Positions 30,699 to 39,882 of a stretch of DNA of 64,000 nucleotides are shown piece after piece. Each line of letters starts with the position of its first letter. The first letter of the stretch is position 1. The DNA comes from Pseudomonas kitaguniensis. GTDB lineage: Bacteria > Pseudomonadota > Gammaproteobacteria > Pseudomonadales > Pseudomonadaceae. The position numbers were made by a program, and so were the translations under genes. The DNA is taken from assembly GCF_009296165.1 (NCBI RefSeq), contig NZ_VUAZ01000007.1, positions 1 to 64,000 on the forward strand, in the 5' to 3' direction. The notes under the pieces were generated by a model. It was not told the origin of the DNA. It was given only the letters and a program-made list of their open reading frames with translations, and did no database searches.

Positions 30699-30717
30699 AT
30701 TACCCTCTGAGGGTAAT
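30699..30717. promoter_or_regulatory. Perfect palindromic operator of mqsRA
   Basis: ATTACCCTCTGAGGGTAAT is a perfect 19-bp palindrome about a central T. Its core ACCCT-CTG-AGGGT has the same half-site length and 3-bp spacing as the MqsA box AACCT-N3-AGGTT of E. coli. It lies 20 bp upstream of the chosen mqsR start. Confidence 0.8.
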
Positions 30718-30838
30718 TTTACCAATCGAAAATTCAGTTCCTTTCCCTGCCCAAAAACCCTAGTGCGTTGCCTTTGTAGGCAAGTCCGAATAGGCTGTGG
30801 GAAAATTCATCCCATGATTGGACGAAAGTGCGAAACCC

Positions 30839-31498
30839 ATGACAGACATCGCCCCGCTGATCAAACGCTCGCTGGTCGACCAGGCCCTGGAGCAACTGCG
30901 CCAGCGCATCGCCCAAGGCGAATGGGCCATCGGCGAGCGCCTGCCCACCGAGCCTGAGCTGTGCGCCGAGCTGGGCATCAGCCGCAACACCGTGCGTGAG
31001 GCCATGCGCGTATTGGCGTTTTGCGGGTTGATCGAAATCCGCCAGGGCGACGGCAGTTACCTGCATTCGATGAGCGACCCGCTGGGGGCGATGCGTGCGT
31101 TATCGCACTGCACCCTCGAACAGGCGCAAGAGACGCGGCAGATGCTCGAAGTGGAGGCCATCGGGCTCGCCGCCGTGCGCCGTACCGAGGCAGATATGCA
31201 CGGTTTGCGCGCGGCATTGCACGCGAGCGCCGCGCTGTATCACGGTGAGCTGGAGGCCTATATCAGCGCCGACCTGGTGTTCCACCAACGCTTGGTGGAC
31301 GCGGCTCACAACCCGGCGTTGAGCGAGCTGTATCAGTATTTTTGCGCCATTGTCGCCGCGCAACTGCGCCAGACGCTGAGTATCTCGCCACGTCGCCAAG
31401 CGGTTTTTGACCTGCATATCGCCCTGCTCGATGCGGTGGAACAGCAAGACCCGCAACGCGCCAAATCCCTCTGCCGGCAGTTGATCAATGAACCGTGA
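30839..31498 (+). CDS. GntR/FadR-family transcriptional regulator
   Basis: Regulator of 219 aa with an N-terminal winged HTH (ERLPTEPELCAELGISRNTV) and a C-terminal FCD effector domain (about residues 85-215). The start at 30839 (MTDIAPLIKRSL) is chosen for the family opening; the ribosome site is weak. It overlaps the downstream MFS gene by 11 bp, so the two are cotranscribed and the regulator probably controls the exporter. The ligand is not identifiable from sequence. Confidence 0.85.
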   Translation: MTDIAPLIKRSLVDQALEQLRQRIAQGEWAIGERLPTEPELCAELGISRNTVREAMRVLAFCGLIEIRQGDGSYLHSMSDPLGAMRALSHCTLEQAQETRQMLEVEAIGLAAVRRTEADMHGLRAALHASAALYHGELEAYISADLVFHQRLVDAAHNPALSELYQYFCAIVAAQLRQTLSISPRRQAVFDLHIALLDAVEQQDPQRAKSLCRQLINEP

Positions 31499-32753
31499 AG
31501 CCAAGCACAGCCCCGAACTTCAAGCACTGCTGATCGACGCCGAAGCCTGCGACGAGGTGGTGCAGCACACCGCGCCGGTCGTCACGCGGCCCTGGCTATT
31601 GCTGTTGGGCCTGATTCTGGTGGCGATGAACCTGCGCCCGGCGTTGTCGAGCATGGCGCCGCTGCTGGCTGAGGTCTCGACTAGCCTGGGGTTGTCAGCG
31701 GCCAAAGCTGGGTTGCTGACCACGTTGCCAGTGCTTTGCCTGGGTTTGTTTGCGCCGATGGCGCCGATCCTGGCCCGACGCTTTGGTGCCGAGCGTGTGG
31801 TACTGGGGATTCTGCTGATGCTGGCTGGCGGGATTATCCTGCGCAGTTCGTTCGGTGAGGTCGGGCTGTTCGCCGGCAGCCTGATCGCCGGTGCGAGCAT
31901 CGGCATCATCGGCGTATTGCTGCCGGGTATCGTCAAGCGCGACTTTGCCAAACAGGCCGGCACCTTCACCGGCGTGTACACCATGGCGCTGTGCCTGGGC
32001 GCCGCGTTGGCTGCAGGCTCCACGGTGCCACTCAGCAAATATTTCGGCGACAGCTGGAACATCGGCCTGGGCTTCTGGATGCTGCCGGCGCTGGTGGCGG
32101 CGCTGTTCTGGTTGCCGCAAGTCGGGCAAAAGCACGGCGCGCATCAGGTCGCCTATCGCGTGAAGGGTTTGCTGCGCGACCCATTGGCCTGGCAGGTCAC
32201 GCTGTACATGGGGCTGCAATCGTCGCTGGCCTACATCGTATTTGGTTGGTTGCCGTCGATTCTTATCGGCCGCGGCCTTAGCGCGACTCAGGCCGGGTTA
32301 GTGCTCTCGGGTTCGGTGATGGTGCAACTGCTCAGTTCGCTGGCCGCACCGTGGCTGGCCACCCGTGGCAAAGACCAGCGCCTGGCCATCGTGGTGGTGA
32401 TGCTGTTGACCCTGGGCGGTTTGTTTGGCTGTTTGTATGCGCCCATTGATGGGCTGTGGGGCTGGGCGATTGTGTTGGGCTTGGGGCAGGGCGGCACGTT
32501 CAGCCTGGCGCTGACCTTGATCGTGCTGCGTTCGCGCGATGCCCATGTGGCCGCCAACCTGTCGGGTATGGCGCAAGGCATCGGCTACACGCTGGCCTCA
32601 CTTGGGCCGCTCACGGTCGGGCTGGTGCATGACTGGACCGGCGGTTGGGCGGCTGTCGGCTGGGTGTTTGCGGTGCTTGGCGCGGGGGCTTTGGTCGCCG
32701 GCCTTGGCGCCGGTCGCGCACGCTACGTGCAGGTCACCTGCGAGAAACGCTGA
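31488..32753 (+). CDS. MFS transporter, CynX/NimT family
   Basis: Inner-membrane transporter of 421 aa with about 12 hydrophobic segments. The block LILVAMNLRPALSSMAPLL near residue 50 is typical of the CynX/NimT (cyanate, nitroimidazole) subgroup. The start lies inside the 3' end of the GntR gene. Substrate and direction cannot be told from sequence. It converges with the fimbrial cluster, only 2 bp apart. Confidence 0.86.
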   Translation: MNREAKHSPELQALLIDAEACDEVVQHTAPVVTRPWLLLLGLILVAMNLRPALSSMAPLLAEVSTSLGLSAAKAGLLTTLPVLCLGLFAPMAPILARRFGAERVVLGILLMLAGGIILRSSFGEVGLFAGSLIAGASIGIIGVLLPGIVKRDFAKQAGTFTGVYTMALCLGAALAAGSTVPLSKYFGDSWNIGLGFWMLPALVAALFWLPQVGQKHGAHQVAYRVKGLLRDPLAWQVTLYMGLQSSLAYIVFGWLPSILIGRGLSATQAGLVLSGSVMVQLLSSLAAPWLATRGKDQRLAIVVVMLLTLGGLFGCLYAPIDGLWGWAIVLGLGQGGTFSLALTLIVLRSRDAHVAANLSGMAQGIGYTLASLGPLTVGLVHDWTGGWAAVGWVFAVLGAGALVAGLGAGRARYVQVTCEKR

Positions 32754-32755
32754 GG

Positions 32756-33406
32756 TTACAGGTACACCACCTCCAGGGTCGCGAAGCCGTCCAGGCGTGT
32801 TTCGCTGCTCAGGTCGAGGTTCTGTTTGGCATTGATCACCGTATCGATTTTGATCGTGCTGCTCAGGTGCTTGATGGCCACCGGGCCTTGCGTACTGCCT
32901 TCGGTGTCGGTGAAGCCCAGATAGCTGTTGGCGCCTATGTCGATTGCGTTGCGGTTGGCGCTACGCCAGGCAACGCCGCCAGTGGTGGACTCGGTGCCGT
33001 ACACGGTCGGCATCGAGTCGGCCACGGTGTGTGCCGGGTCAAAACTCACGGAATACACGCCGAGCCGATTGCCGCTATTGTCGAACCCCAGCCCGTAGTA
33101 GATCTCGCTGTTGACCGACGCCGAGCCCTCGCGGTTGTCGTGCATGCGCAGCGCGAAGCGGCTTGGGCCGTTGCAACCCAGCTCGATTTGCAGGTGCTTG
33201 GCCGGCAAGCGGGTGTTCTTGTCCTGGTTCAGGTCCTGCCGGGAAATTTTGCCGTAGTCGATCACGCCGCCACTGGAAAGCAATGGCGTGCAAGCGGCGG
33301 GGATGATCAGGCCCTTGACGGCCAGGTCGGCGGTGGAGGCGGCGAAAGTGGGTGGCGCGCCCGCCAGGCAAAACAGGGTTAAAACGGCAATACAGTGGAT
33401 GTTCAT
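32756..33406 (-). CDS. DUF1120 (GltF/YhcF-like) putative fimbrial subunit A
   Basis: Exported protein of 216 aa, signal peptide MNIHCIAVLTLFCLAGAPPT ending FAA. It shows the pattern shared by all six members here: GLIIPAACT, SSGGVIDYGKIS, a second Cys about 40 residues later (IELGC), and a C-terminal LEVVYL with penultimate Tyr. The Cys pair and the terminal pattern resemble chaperone-usher pilins. GAGGAACC precedes the start. It is the last gene of the minus-strand fimbrial operon. Confidence 0.8.
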   Translation of the reverse strand: MNIHCIAVLTLFCLAGAPPTFAASTADLAVKGLIIPAACTPLLSSGGVIDYGKISRQDLNQDKNTRLPAKHLQIELGCNGPSRFALRMHDNREGSASVNSEIYYGLGFDNSGNRLGVYSVSFDPAHTVADSMPTVYGTESTTGGVAWRSANRNAIDIGANSYLGFTDTEGSTQGPVAIKHLSSTIKIDTVINAKQNLDLSSETRLDGFATLEVVYL

Positions 33407-33428
33407 GCTGTGGTTCCTCGCGAAACGC

Positions 33429-34574
33429 TTACTGATAAAAGATTTCGAGGGTGCCGGCACCGTCGATTCTCACCACATCGCTCAAGTCCAGTTCCTCGGT
33501 GGGTGCCAGGTAAGCCCTGATACGCACCGTGCCAGCCAGGTTCTGAATCGCCACCGGGCCGGTGGTAATGCCGATGCTGTCGGTAAAGCCCACGTAGCTG
33601 TTGGCGGCCATGGCGATCTGCCGACCGCTGGAACTGCTCCAGGCCGCGCCATTGCTGGTGGAGTCGGTGCGATAAAGCTGCGCCACGGTGTCGGCGGTAA
33701 AATCCGCCGGGTCGATGGTCAGGTAGTAGCGCCCGATTTTGTTGCGGCTGGCATCCAGGTTCAGGCCGTATGCCGTGCCGTCAATGCCGCCGGTGGCCGT
33801 GCCGTCGCGGTTGTCTTGCATCACCAGGGCAAAGCGCGCCGGGGCGTCGCAGTTGATGGAAAACAGCAGGCTCTTGGCAGCCAGCGAGGTTTCGCTCGTG
33901 GCGTTCAGGCTTTTGGCCGACAGCGTGCCGTAATCGACAATGCCGCCGCTGGACAACTGCGGCGTACACGCCACCGGAGCGAAACGCGCGCGCAGGCTCA
34001 GTTGACGGTAACGTTCGGCCCGGCGGGCTTCGAACTGCCCGGAGACGTCCCAGGTAGTCGCTTCCCTGACTTGGGTGGCGGCAATGTCGGCCCAGGCCTT
34101 GACCAACAGCTGCACGGAAAAATGCTTGCCGCTGAGCACGGCGCCGTTTTGCACTGGCGCAATCGCATGCTCAGGGCGCCAATTGAGCGTCGCTGCGCTG
34201 GCCGCAGGCGCTTGGCCTACGCCTGGCAGCAGGCCTAATTCCACCGGTTTTCCGTCGAGGATGGCATCACTGACCTGGATCTCGTAGCTGCCGTGGTCGG
34301 TAAAGCGAAACCGTTGCGCGTTTGCCGCCAGCGCGGTGTAAAACAGGCTCGGGTCCAGCGCTTGCGGGCAAGACAGGCTCAGGCTCACGCGGCGCTCGCC
34401 GAGCAAACGTTGCGCATCGCTGTCGTTTTGCGCAAGGCGGTTCATCTGGCCGAAATCCAGCAGCGCTTCACTCAGGTTCAACTGGCACTCGTCCAGCGCC
34501 AGCGCGTTGCCGGCCAGGCCGAGCGTCAGCACGCCGGCACTCAACAGGCGTCGCGTAACAGGGATGTAGCGCAT
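33429..34574 (-). CDS. Two-domain DUF1120 protein, candidate tip adhesin
   Basis: Exported protein of 381 aa. After a signal peptide ending GNALA there is a domain of about 170 aa (cysteines at CQLNL and LSCPQ) with no match to the DUF1120 pattern. A complete DUF1120 unit follows (FAPVACTPQLSSGGIVDYGTLS, then SINCDA, ending LEIFYQ). An N-terminal receptor-binding domain joined to a pilin domain is the layout of tip adhesins, so this is the likely adhesin of the pilus. The adhesin role is inferred. Start chosen at 34574 with GAGGACC upstream. Confidence 0.72.
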   Translation of the reverse strand: MRYIPVTRRLLSAGVLTLGLAGNALALDECQLNLSEALLDFGQMNRLAQNDSDAQRLLGERRVSLSLSCPQALDPSLFYTALAANAQRFRFTDHGSYEIQVSDAILDGKPVELGLLPGVGQAPAASAATLNWRPEHAIAPVQNGAVLSGKHFSVQLLVKAWADIAATQVREATTWDVSGQFEARRAERYRQLSLRARFAPVACTPQLSSGGIVDYGTLSAKSLNATSETSLAAKSLLFSINCDAPARFALVMQDNRDGTATGGIDGTAYGLNLDASRNKIGRYYLTIDPADFTADTVAQLYRTDSTSNGAAWSSSSGRQIAMAANSYVGFTDSIGITTGPVAIQNLAGTVRIRAYLAPTEELDLSDVVRIDGAGTLEIFYQ

Positions 34575-34585
34575 GGCAGTGGTCC

Positions 34586-37015
34586 TCAAGGTTGATGGCA
34601 ACGGGCTGCCGCGGTTTCGAAATACACCTCGGGGTTACCCTTTGCCGGCAGCTCAAACTGCAGGTGGCATGCGGGCATGCCAGGCGCTTTGATCCACAGC
34701 GGCGGTTGGTCGATGACGTTGGGTAAAAACACTTGGCCGGCCTCCTGCACCACGGTGACAAAATCACCCTCGGCGGTGCTGACCGTGGCGCCGCGTGGCA
34801 ACGATGTGCCCTGGTCGGTGGTGACGCTGAGCAATACTCGCCGGGTCATGGCCACGCCGAAATCGATGCGGTCGACTGCCCCTCGACCGGCTGTGACAAT
34901 CGCCAGGCCATTGTTGATGTCGGCATTGCGCGGCAGTGAGCGGGTTTGCACTTCGACCGGGCTGCGGCCATAGGCATTCACCTGCGGCACCACGGCCTGG
35001 CCTTGCCAGTCGGTCCATACCGGGCCGCTTGGGGTGCTCACCTGGACGCCGCTCATGTCGCCTACCGAGAGCACGGCGAAAGTGTCGCGCACCGGGTAGG
35101 GCGAGAGTGTGACCCCGCCGCCATGCACCACCACCGCACCGCGTGCGCCACCTTGATAGCTTGAGCGTTCGGCATCGGAACGGCTGTAACTGAAGTCGAG
35201 CTGGCTGTAGCGCGGCAGGGTCGAAATGCCCACTGTGGTTTCCACCTGTTGATCGCGAGAATCGTGCTCGGCGCTGACGCGGTAACTGAATTGATCGTTG
35301 ACCTGCTCGTTCAGGCCCACGCCGCTGCGCTGTTCGCCGCCCGCGTTGCGCACCCAACTGCGTGCCCGGCGGTTTTCGCCCAGCGGCATACTGATATTCA
35401 GGTACACCGCGTTATCTTGCTGTTGGCGACCGCCCATTTGCCATTCGGCACTGGCCGACAGCGACACGCCAGCAACGCTGGTGCCCCAGGACGCGAGGGC
35501 GCGGCTGCTGGTCTCGCCGGCAAAGGTGCTGGAGCGCGAAATGCCACTGCTGAACGCGCCCAGCCAAGGGTGCGACCAACTCAGGTTGAGGCTTTGCTGA
35601 TCGCGGTAACGTGAGCTGCGTTGCGCGGTTGTGTCGGTCTCGTAGGTGGTCTCCTCCAGCTCGCGGTAGCCCGGCGTACGCCAGGAGTTTGCCGCGTTGA
35701 ACGCCCATTGCTCGCTCAATTGTTGCGACCAGGCGAGGTCGGTCTGCAGGCCGCGAACCTTGCCCCGCGCAGAGGCGTCCGAGAGCTGGCTCGACAACTG
35801 GATCTGCGTGTCCAGCCCCGGCAGCCAGCCCACACTCAAGCCTGTGGAACGGTAGTCACTCGCCGCCAGGATGCCGCTGCCCACAATCACCTGAGGGTGC
35901 ACCGCGCCGCTCCAACCTGCGCTGACCACCCACGGGTCGCTGCCTTGCGCATCGCCGATCGAGCGCACACGCCCGGCGGCCACCGAGTAGCCCGGCGCGG
36001 GCAGGCCCAGGCCCAGCATGGCGGCGGGCACGCTGAAGCGGCGTTCGTCGCCGCTGCTTTCCTTGACCGTCACTTCAACGTCGGAGCGAGTGTTCAGGCG
36101 CCGTACGTTAGTCAGCGAAAACGGACCGGCCGGGACCACCGCGGAATGAATCAGGGCGCCGTTCTGCCGCACCTCGACCTGCGCCGGGCTATTGGCGATA
36201 CCGTCGATGGTTGCGCCTTGGTCCTGGTCTTGCAGCGCCTGTTCGGTCAGCACTTGCACGCCGGTTATCTGCGCGCCGGACAACACCGGGTTGTACAGGT
36301 TGATCTGCCCGGCCTGCAGCACCGCCTGTTGGCTGGCGAAGGTGCGTTGGGCATAGGCCTCCAAGTGAGTGCTGCGCGACAGGCCGTCCTGCCAGGTCTG
36401 CACCTGACGGCTGCGCACGATCCAGTCGCCGGCATTAAAGCCCACTTCGGTATTGGCCGAGCCGAACCGGCTGGCGTCGTCACCGTACTGATTAACAAAC
36501 CCGGAGAGGTCGTAGTTGAGCAACCCGGCGAAACCGCCGGTGTCGTACCCGGAAATATCCTGGCGTATTGGGCGCAAGGCCTCGGTCGGCACCACCAGCG
36601 ACACCGACAGTGTGGCCGGGTCGGGCTCAACCAGGCTTTGTGGAAAGCGCCGCACAAAGCCATCGCAACCACTGTTGTCGTCAGCGGCCACCAGGTCGGC
36701 GGCATCCAGCAAGGCCTGGTCAAAACACAGCGCGCCTTGCGCATCAAAATTCACCTCCAGGCGCCCCTGCCGCTGGCCGTTGACGATCAGGCTGACGGTA
36801 TGTCGCCCGGGCGCGAAACGCGGTGCTTGCAGCAGTAACCTGGCCAGTTGCGGGTCAATGCCGCGCTGGCGCAGGGTGTGGGTGTCGAAGCTCAGGTTGG
36901 GTGGTGTGTCTGCCCGCGTCTCCAGTGGCGACAGGGCGCCGGCGAGCAACAGCGCCGGCAAGGCAAAGCGAGGAGGCACGGCGAAGCCGTCACGGTCTAT
37001 GCGTACTGTTTTCAA
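34586..37015 (-). CDS. Fimbrial outer-membrane usher (FimD/PapC family)
   Basis: Usher of 809 aa that assembles and exports the pilus. Signal peptide, N-terminal chaperone-binding domain (LSFDTHTLRQRGIDPQLARL), a central beta-barrel with plug domain, and C-terminal domains ending VYFETAAARC are visible. The conserved Cys pair of the N-terminal domain (CFDQALLDA and SGCDGF) is present. It overlaps the two-domain gene by a few bases if that start is moved up. The closest recognisable relatives are YhcD-type ushers. Confidence 0.9.
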   Translation of the reverse strand: MKTVRIDRDGFAVPPRFALPALLLAGALSPLETRADTPPNLSFDTHTLRQRGIDPQLARLLLQAPRFAPGRHTVSLIVNGQRQGRLEVNFDAQGALCFDQALLDAADLVAADDNSGCDGFVRRFPQSLVEPDPATLSVSLVVPTEALRPIRQDISGYDTGGFAGLLNYDLSGFVNQYGDDASRFGSANTEVGFNAGDWIVRSRQVQTWQDGLSRSTHLEAYAQRTFASQQAVLQAGQINLYNPVLSGAQITGVQVLTEQALQDQDQGATIDGIANSPAQVEVRQNGALIHSAVVPAGPFSLTNVRRLNTRSDVEVTVKESSGDERRFSVPAAMLGLGLPAPGYSVAAGRVRSIGDAQGSDPWVVSAGWSGAVHPQVIVGSGILAASDYRSTGLSVGWLPGLDTQIQLSSQLSDASARGKVRGLQTDLAWSQQLSEQWAFNAANSWRTPGYRELEETTYETDTTAQRSSRYRDQQSLNLSWSHPWLGAFSSGISRSSTFAGETSSRALASWGTSVAGVSLSASAEWQMGGRQQQDNAVYLNISMPLGENRRARSWVRNAGGEQRSGVGLNEQVNDQFSYRVSAEHDSRDQQVETTVGISTLPRYSQLDFSYSRSDAERSSYQGGARGAVVVHGGGVTLSPYPVRDTFAVLSVGDMSGVQVSTPSGPVWTDWQGQAVVPQVNAYGRSPVEVQTRSLPRNADINNGLAIVTAGRGAVDRIDFGVAMTRRVLLSVTTDQGTSLPRGATVSTAEGDFVTVVQEAGQVFLPNVIDQPPLWIKAPGMPACHLQFELPAKGNPEVYFETAAARCHQP

Positions 37016-37143
37016 GAAGGGCTCTCAGGCGATAGCACGCGTGGCTGAATCCTTATCAGGCGGTGCCGCTCGGTAACGGTCTTTTGCCGTCACCTCGTTC
37101 CCCGGGCGCCGGCTATCCTTGAGGCACCTGTTGCGTCATCGGG

Positions 37144-37845
37144 TTATGGGTTAAGCGGGGCGTCGTAGGCCGCCACGGCGAAACCGTACACGGTGGCTGG
37201 CTGGAACCTGACGCCCGTGGCGGCGCTGCCTGTAGCCTGCACACTCAAGGTTTCGCCGGGCAGTACATACGTGCGCGGCAACATGGCGGTTGCGTCGCCT
37301 GGCAGCAGCTTCAGTTCCTGCGCCAGGCGCACCACGTAGGCGGTGTTGTTGCTGACCTGTAATTGGCCGTCAAGTAGCGTCCAGGTCAAGTCGGTCCAGG
37401 GTTTCGGGTTGCGCGCCAACCCTTTGGGGTGAATGATCAATGGCAGGTTCTGGCGCACGGTTACGCCGACCCGCGCATGCCCGGCTTCGGTGGCGGGCTT
37501 GCCCTGCGGCATGCCTTCGAAAATCACCCGCTTGAGCCGTTGGGTGGTCAACGGTTGCGTGGTTTGCAGGATGAACCGCACCAGTTGTGATTTGGAGGCC
37601 TCCACCCGCGACAACGGCGGTGTGACCACCAGCAGCGGCTCGCGGTCTTCGGGAATGTCTTCGAGCGTGACGTGCAACAGCGCCAGTTTGTTGTCGGTGT
37701 TAGTCACCGAGACGGCGGCTTCACCGTCGGCTTCGTAGACGATCACCACCGAGGTGTCCGGGACCATGCCATCGGCCCTGATCGCAGGGGCGAGCAGTAC
37801 CAGTGCGCCGAGAACGGCGCTGCTGATCAAGTGTTTCATCGTCAT
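37144..37845 (-). CDS. Fimbrial periplasmic chaperone (PapD-like), non-canonical anchor residues
   Basis: Periplasmic pilin chaperone of 233 aa. The signal peptide MTMKHLISSAVLGALVLLAP ends at AIRA. The Ig-like chaperone domain shows AAVSVTNTDNKLALLHV, an RKVIFEGMP-type strand (KRVIFEGMPQ) and RQNLPLIIHPKGL. When aligned by eye, the Arg and Lys that bind the pilin C-terminal carboxylate in PapD/FimC (Arg8, Lys112) fall on Val and Pro here. The ribosome site is weak. It lies between the third DUF1120 gene and the usher. Confidence 0.85.
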   Translation of the reverse strand: MTMKHLISSAVLGALVLLAPAIRADGMVPDTSVVIVYEADGEAAVSVTNTDNKLALLHVTLEDIPEDREPLLVVTPPLSRVEASKSQLVRFILQTTQPLTTQRLKRVIFEGMPQGKPATEAGHARVGVTVRQNLPLIIHPKGLARNPKPWTDLTWTLLDGQLQVSNNTAYVVRLAQELKLLPGDATAMLPRTYVLPGETLSVQATGSAATGVRFQPATVYGFAVAAYDAPLNP

Positions 37846-37889
37846 GACGGATATTTTCCGGTAGGGCGCCGGCCAAGCCGACGCCAGGG

Positions 37890-38516
37890 TCACAGGTAAC
37901 GCAAATCCAGAACAATGGAGCCGTCCAGCGGCACCTCCTGGTTCAGCGTCAGCGCGCGTGAAAGGTTGATGGCCGTGTCGATGCGCAGTTGGGTAGTGAA
38001 CTGCCTGATAAAGTCGGGCTGGCGCTCGCCCGGTAACGCAAAGCCCATGTATTGCCTGGGGTAGGCATTGGTTTGCGCGACCCATGTTTCGCCGCTGTCG
38101 CTGGACCCCAACGCTTGCATCGGCTGGTTGTCGCCTATCGGGTCGCGGTAGGACAACGACACCGACCCCAAGCGTTCGTCGGGTGCATGCACGTTTGTGC
38201 CCAGGCCGTAGAAAAAGTCGGGTGCGAGCGAGGAGTCCGCCCGATTGTCGATGCCCACCAGTGCAAACAGCATCGGCCGACTGCAGTGAATGCCGAGCTC
38301 CAGTACGCGTGTCGGCAACACTGTGAATTCGTCCGGCTTCAGGCTGCCGGCGGCAATCTTGCCGTGGTCAACCGTGCCGCCATCGGACAACACCACGTAA
38401 CAGGCGTCGGGCGTGATGCTGCCACTGACGGCCAAGTCGACCGCCGAGGCGGCCAACGCCAGTGGGTGGTTGCACACAAGCACTAACAGGGTTGAGACGC
38501 GTAAAAACCAGTTCAT
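37890..38516 (-). CDS. DUF1120 putative fimbrial subunit C
   Basis: Exported protein of 208 aa; signal peptide MNWFLRVSTLLVLVCNHPLA. Family landmarks are GSITPDACYVVLSDGGTVDH, the second Cys in GIHCSR, and the end LDLRYL. It differs from its paralogs in having DHGKIAAGS rather than GKIS, and a tract of variable sequence after residue 100. The start at 38516 has only a weak ribosome site. Confidence 0.78.
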   Translation of the reverse strand: MNWFLRVSTLLVLVCNHPLALAASAVDLAVSGSITPDACYVVLSDGGTVDHGKIAAGSLKPDEFTVLPTRVLELGIHCSRPMLFALVGIDNRADSSLAPDFFYGLGTNVHAPDERLGSVSLSYRDPIGDNQPMQALGSSDSGETWVAQTNAYPRQYMGFALPGERQPDFIRQFTTQLRIDTAINLSRALTLNQEVPLDGSIVLDLRYL

Positions 38517-38606
38517 CGAGTTGGCCCACAGGCAGGGTTGGGCTGGGCCTGCTTTACAGTGCCCGCGCCTTTGAATCACGCCAAAGCATGCGCGGCCATG
38601 GTTGGG

Positions 38607-39224
38607 TTACAGGTACATCACTTCGATTGTTGCCGAGCCGTCGATGAGTACTTCGTCATCCAGACCAAGGCCATCGGCGCGGCTAATAATGGTTTCTACC
38701 TCCAGATCGAGCATCAACTCCTGAGTCGGCAGCGGCTGGGTGTCGTCGTCCACGGCGCCGACTGACATGTACAGGCCTGGGCCCATGAGTTTTTCCTTGT
38801 ACCAAGTGACGCCCTGGTCAGGCGAGGCAATCGTCTGTACCGCCACGTTGTCGGCTATCGGGTTTCTCAAGGTCACCTTGTAGTGCCCCAGCTTCTGATC
38901 GCTATTGATCAGGCCCAAGCCGAAGTCAGCGTTCGAAATGGATGAACCTGCCTGGTTGTCGATTGCCTTGAGAGCAAAGGCAATGGCTGCATCGCAGTTG
39001 ACGCTTAAACTCAGCGTGTCGTTGCCGATAATGGTTTGATAGGTCTGGTTCAAGTCGCTGGACGAAATTTTGCCGTGGTCAATGATGCCTCCGCTGGACA
39101 AGCCGATGTCGCAGGCGCTGGGTGTGATCAAGCCCTTGACGATCAACTCGGTAGTGGAGGCGGCGAAGGCGAGCGGGGCGCTGAACAGCAGGCTGCTGGC
39201 CAGCGGCAGAAGTAGCTTTTTCAT
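38607..39224 (-). CDS. DUF1120 putative fimbrial subunit D
   Basis: Exported protein of 205 aa starting MKKLLLPLASSLLFSAPLAF with AAGGA 8 nt upstream; an ATG 9 bp earlier is possible. It has GLITPSACDIGLSSGGIIDH, the second Cys in SVNCDA and the C-terminal IEVMYL. It lies between subunits C and E and is probably cotranscribed with them. Confidence 0.8.
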   Translation of the reverse strand: MKKLLLPLASSLLFSAPLAFAASTTELIVKGLITPSACDIGLSSGGIIDHGKISSSDLNQTYQTIIGNDTLSLSVNCDAAIAFALKAIDNQAGSSISNADFGLGLINSDQKLGHYKVTLRNPIADNVAVQTIASPDQGVTWYKEKLMGPGLYMSVGAVDDDTQPLPTQELMLDLEVETIISRADGLGLDDEVLIDGSATIEVMYL

Positions 39225-39261
39225 GGAAGACATCCTTGGATTTTCAGCGTGTAAAACCGTA

Positions 39262-39882
39262 TTAGAGGTACTTCACTTGCAAGGTGGCGCTGCCGATCAG
39301 CTCCACCTCGTCTTTCACCGTCAGCCCTGCAGCCGGAGCGATGTGGGTATCGAGCTCAAGCTGCGCGGTGAAGTCTCGGACGGCGATGGGCGCGAGCGCG
39401 CTGCCTGTGGTCACGGCAGTCAGTATCAGGTGGCTCAACTGCGGCGAAGGCTGCCAAGTGGCACCGCCATCCAGCGAAGTGATGATGAGCGCGGGCACGC
39501 CATCGGCCACCGGGTTGGACAGGCGAAAGCCTGAACCACCGAGGTTTTCCCCCTCTGGCGTCATGCCCAGCCCGTGCCAGCTGTCGTGGTTGGGAGAGGT
39601 GCCGGCCTGGTTGTCGAGCGTGGTCATCGTGAAAACCGTCGGCCCTTCGCACAACACCCTCACGTCCAGGGTTTGGCTGGCCAGCAGGGTGTATTGGTTC
39701 TGGTTGAGTTGCTTGGCCGACATTTTTCCGTAGTCCACTACGCCATCCGCTGAAATCGATGGTTTGCAGGCGCTGGGAGTAATCGTGCCGCTGACGCTGA
39801 GGTCGGTGTTGCCGGCCGCAAAAGTGAGTGAAGTGCTGGTGATTAACAGGGCGCTACTTAACAGCAGAAGGGAATTTTTCAT
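39262..39882 (-). CDS. DUF1120 putative fimbrial subunit E (first gene of operon)
   Basis: Exported protein of 206 aa; signal peptide MKNSLLLLSSALLITSTSLT ending FAA. Landmarks are GTITPSACKPSISADGVVDY, the second Cys in RVLCEG and the end LQVKYL. As the promoter-proximal gene it may encode the major subunit, though this is only inferred from position. Confidence 0.8.
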   Translation of the reverse strand: MKNSLLLLSSALLITSTSLTFAAGNTDLSVSGTITPSACKPSISADGVVDYGKMSAKQLNQNQYTLLASQTLDVRVLCEGPTVFTMTTLDNQAGTSPNHDSWHGLGMTPEGENLGGSGFRLSNPVADGVPALIITSLDGGATWQPSPQLSHLILTAVTTGSALAPIAVRDFTAQLELDTHIAPAAGLTVKDEVELIGSATLQVKYL

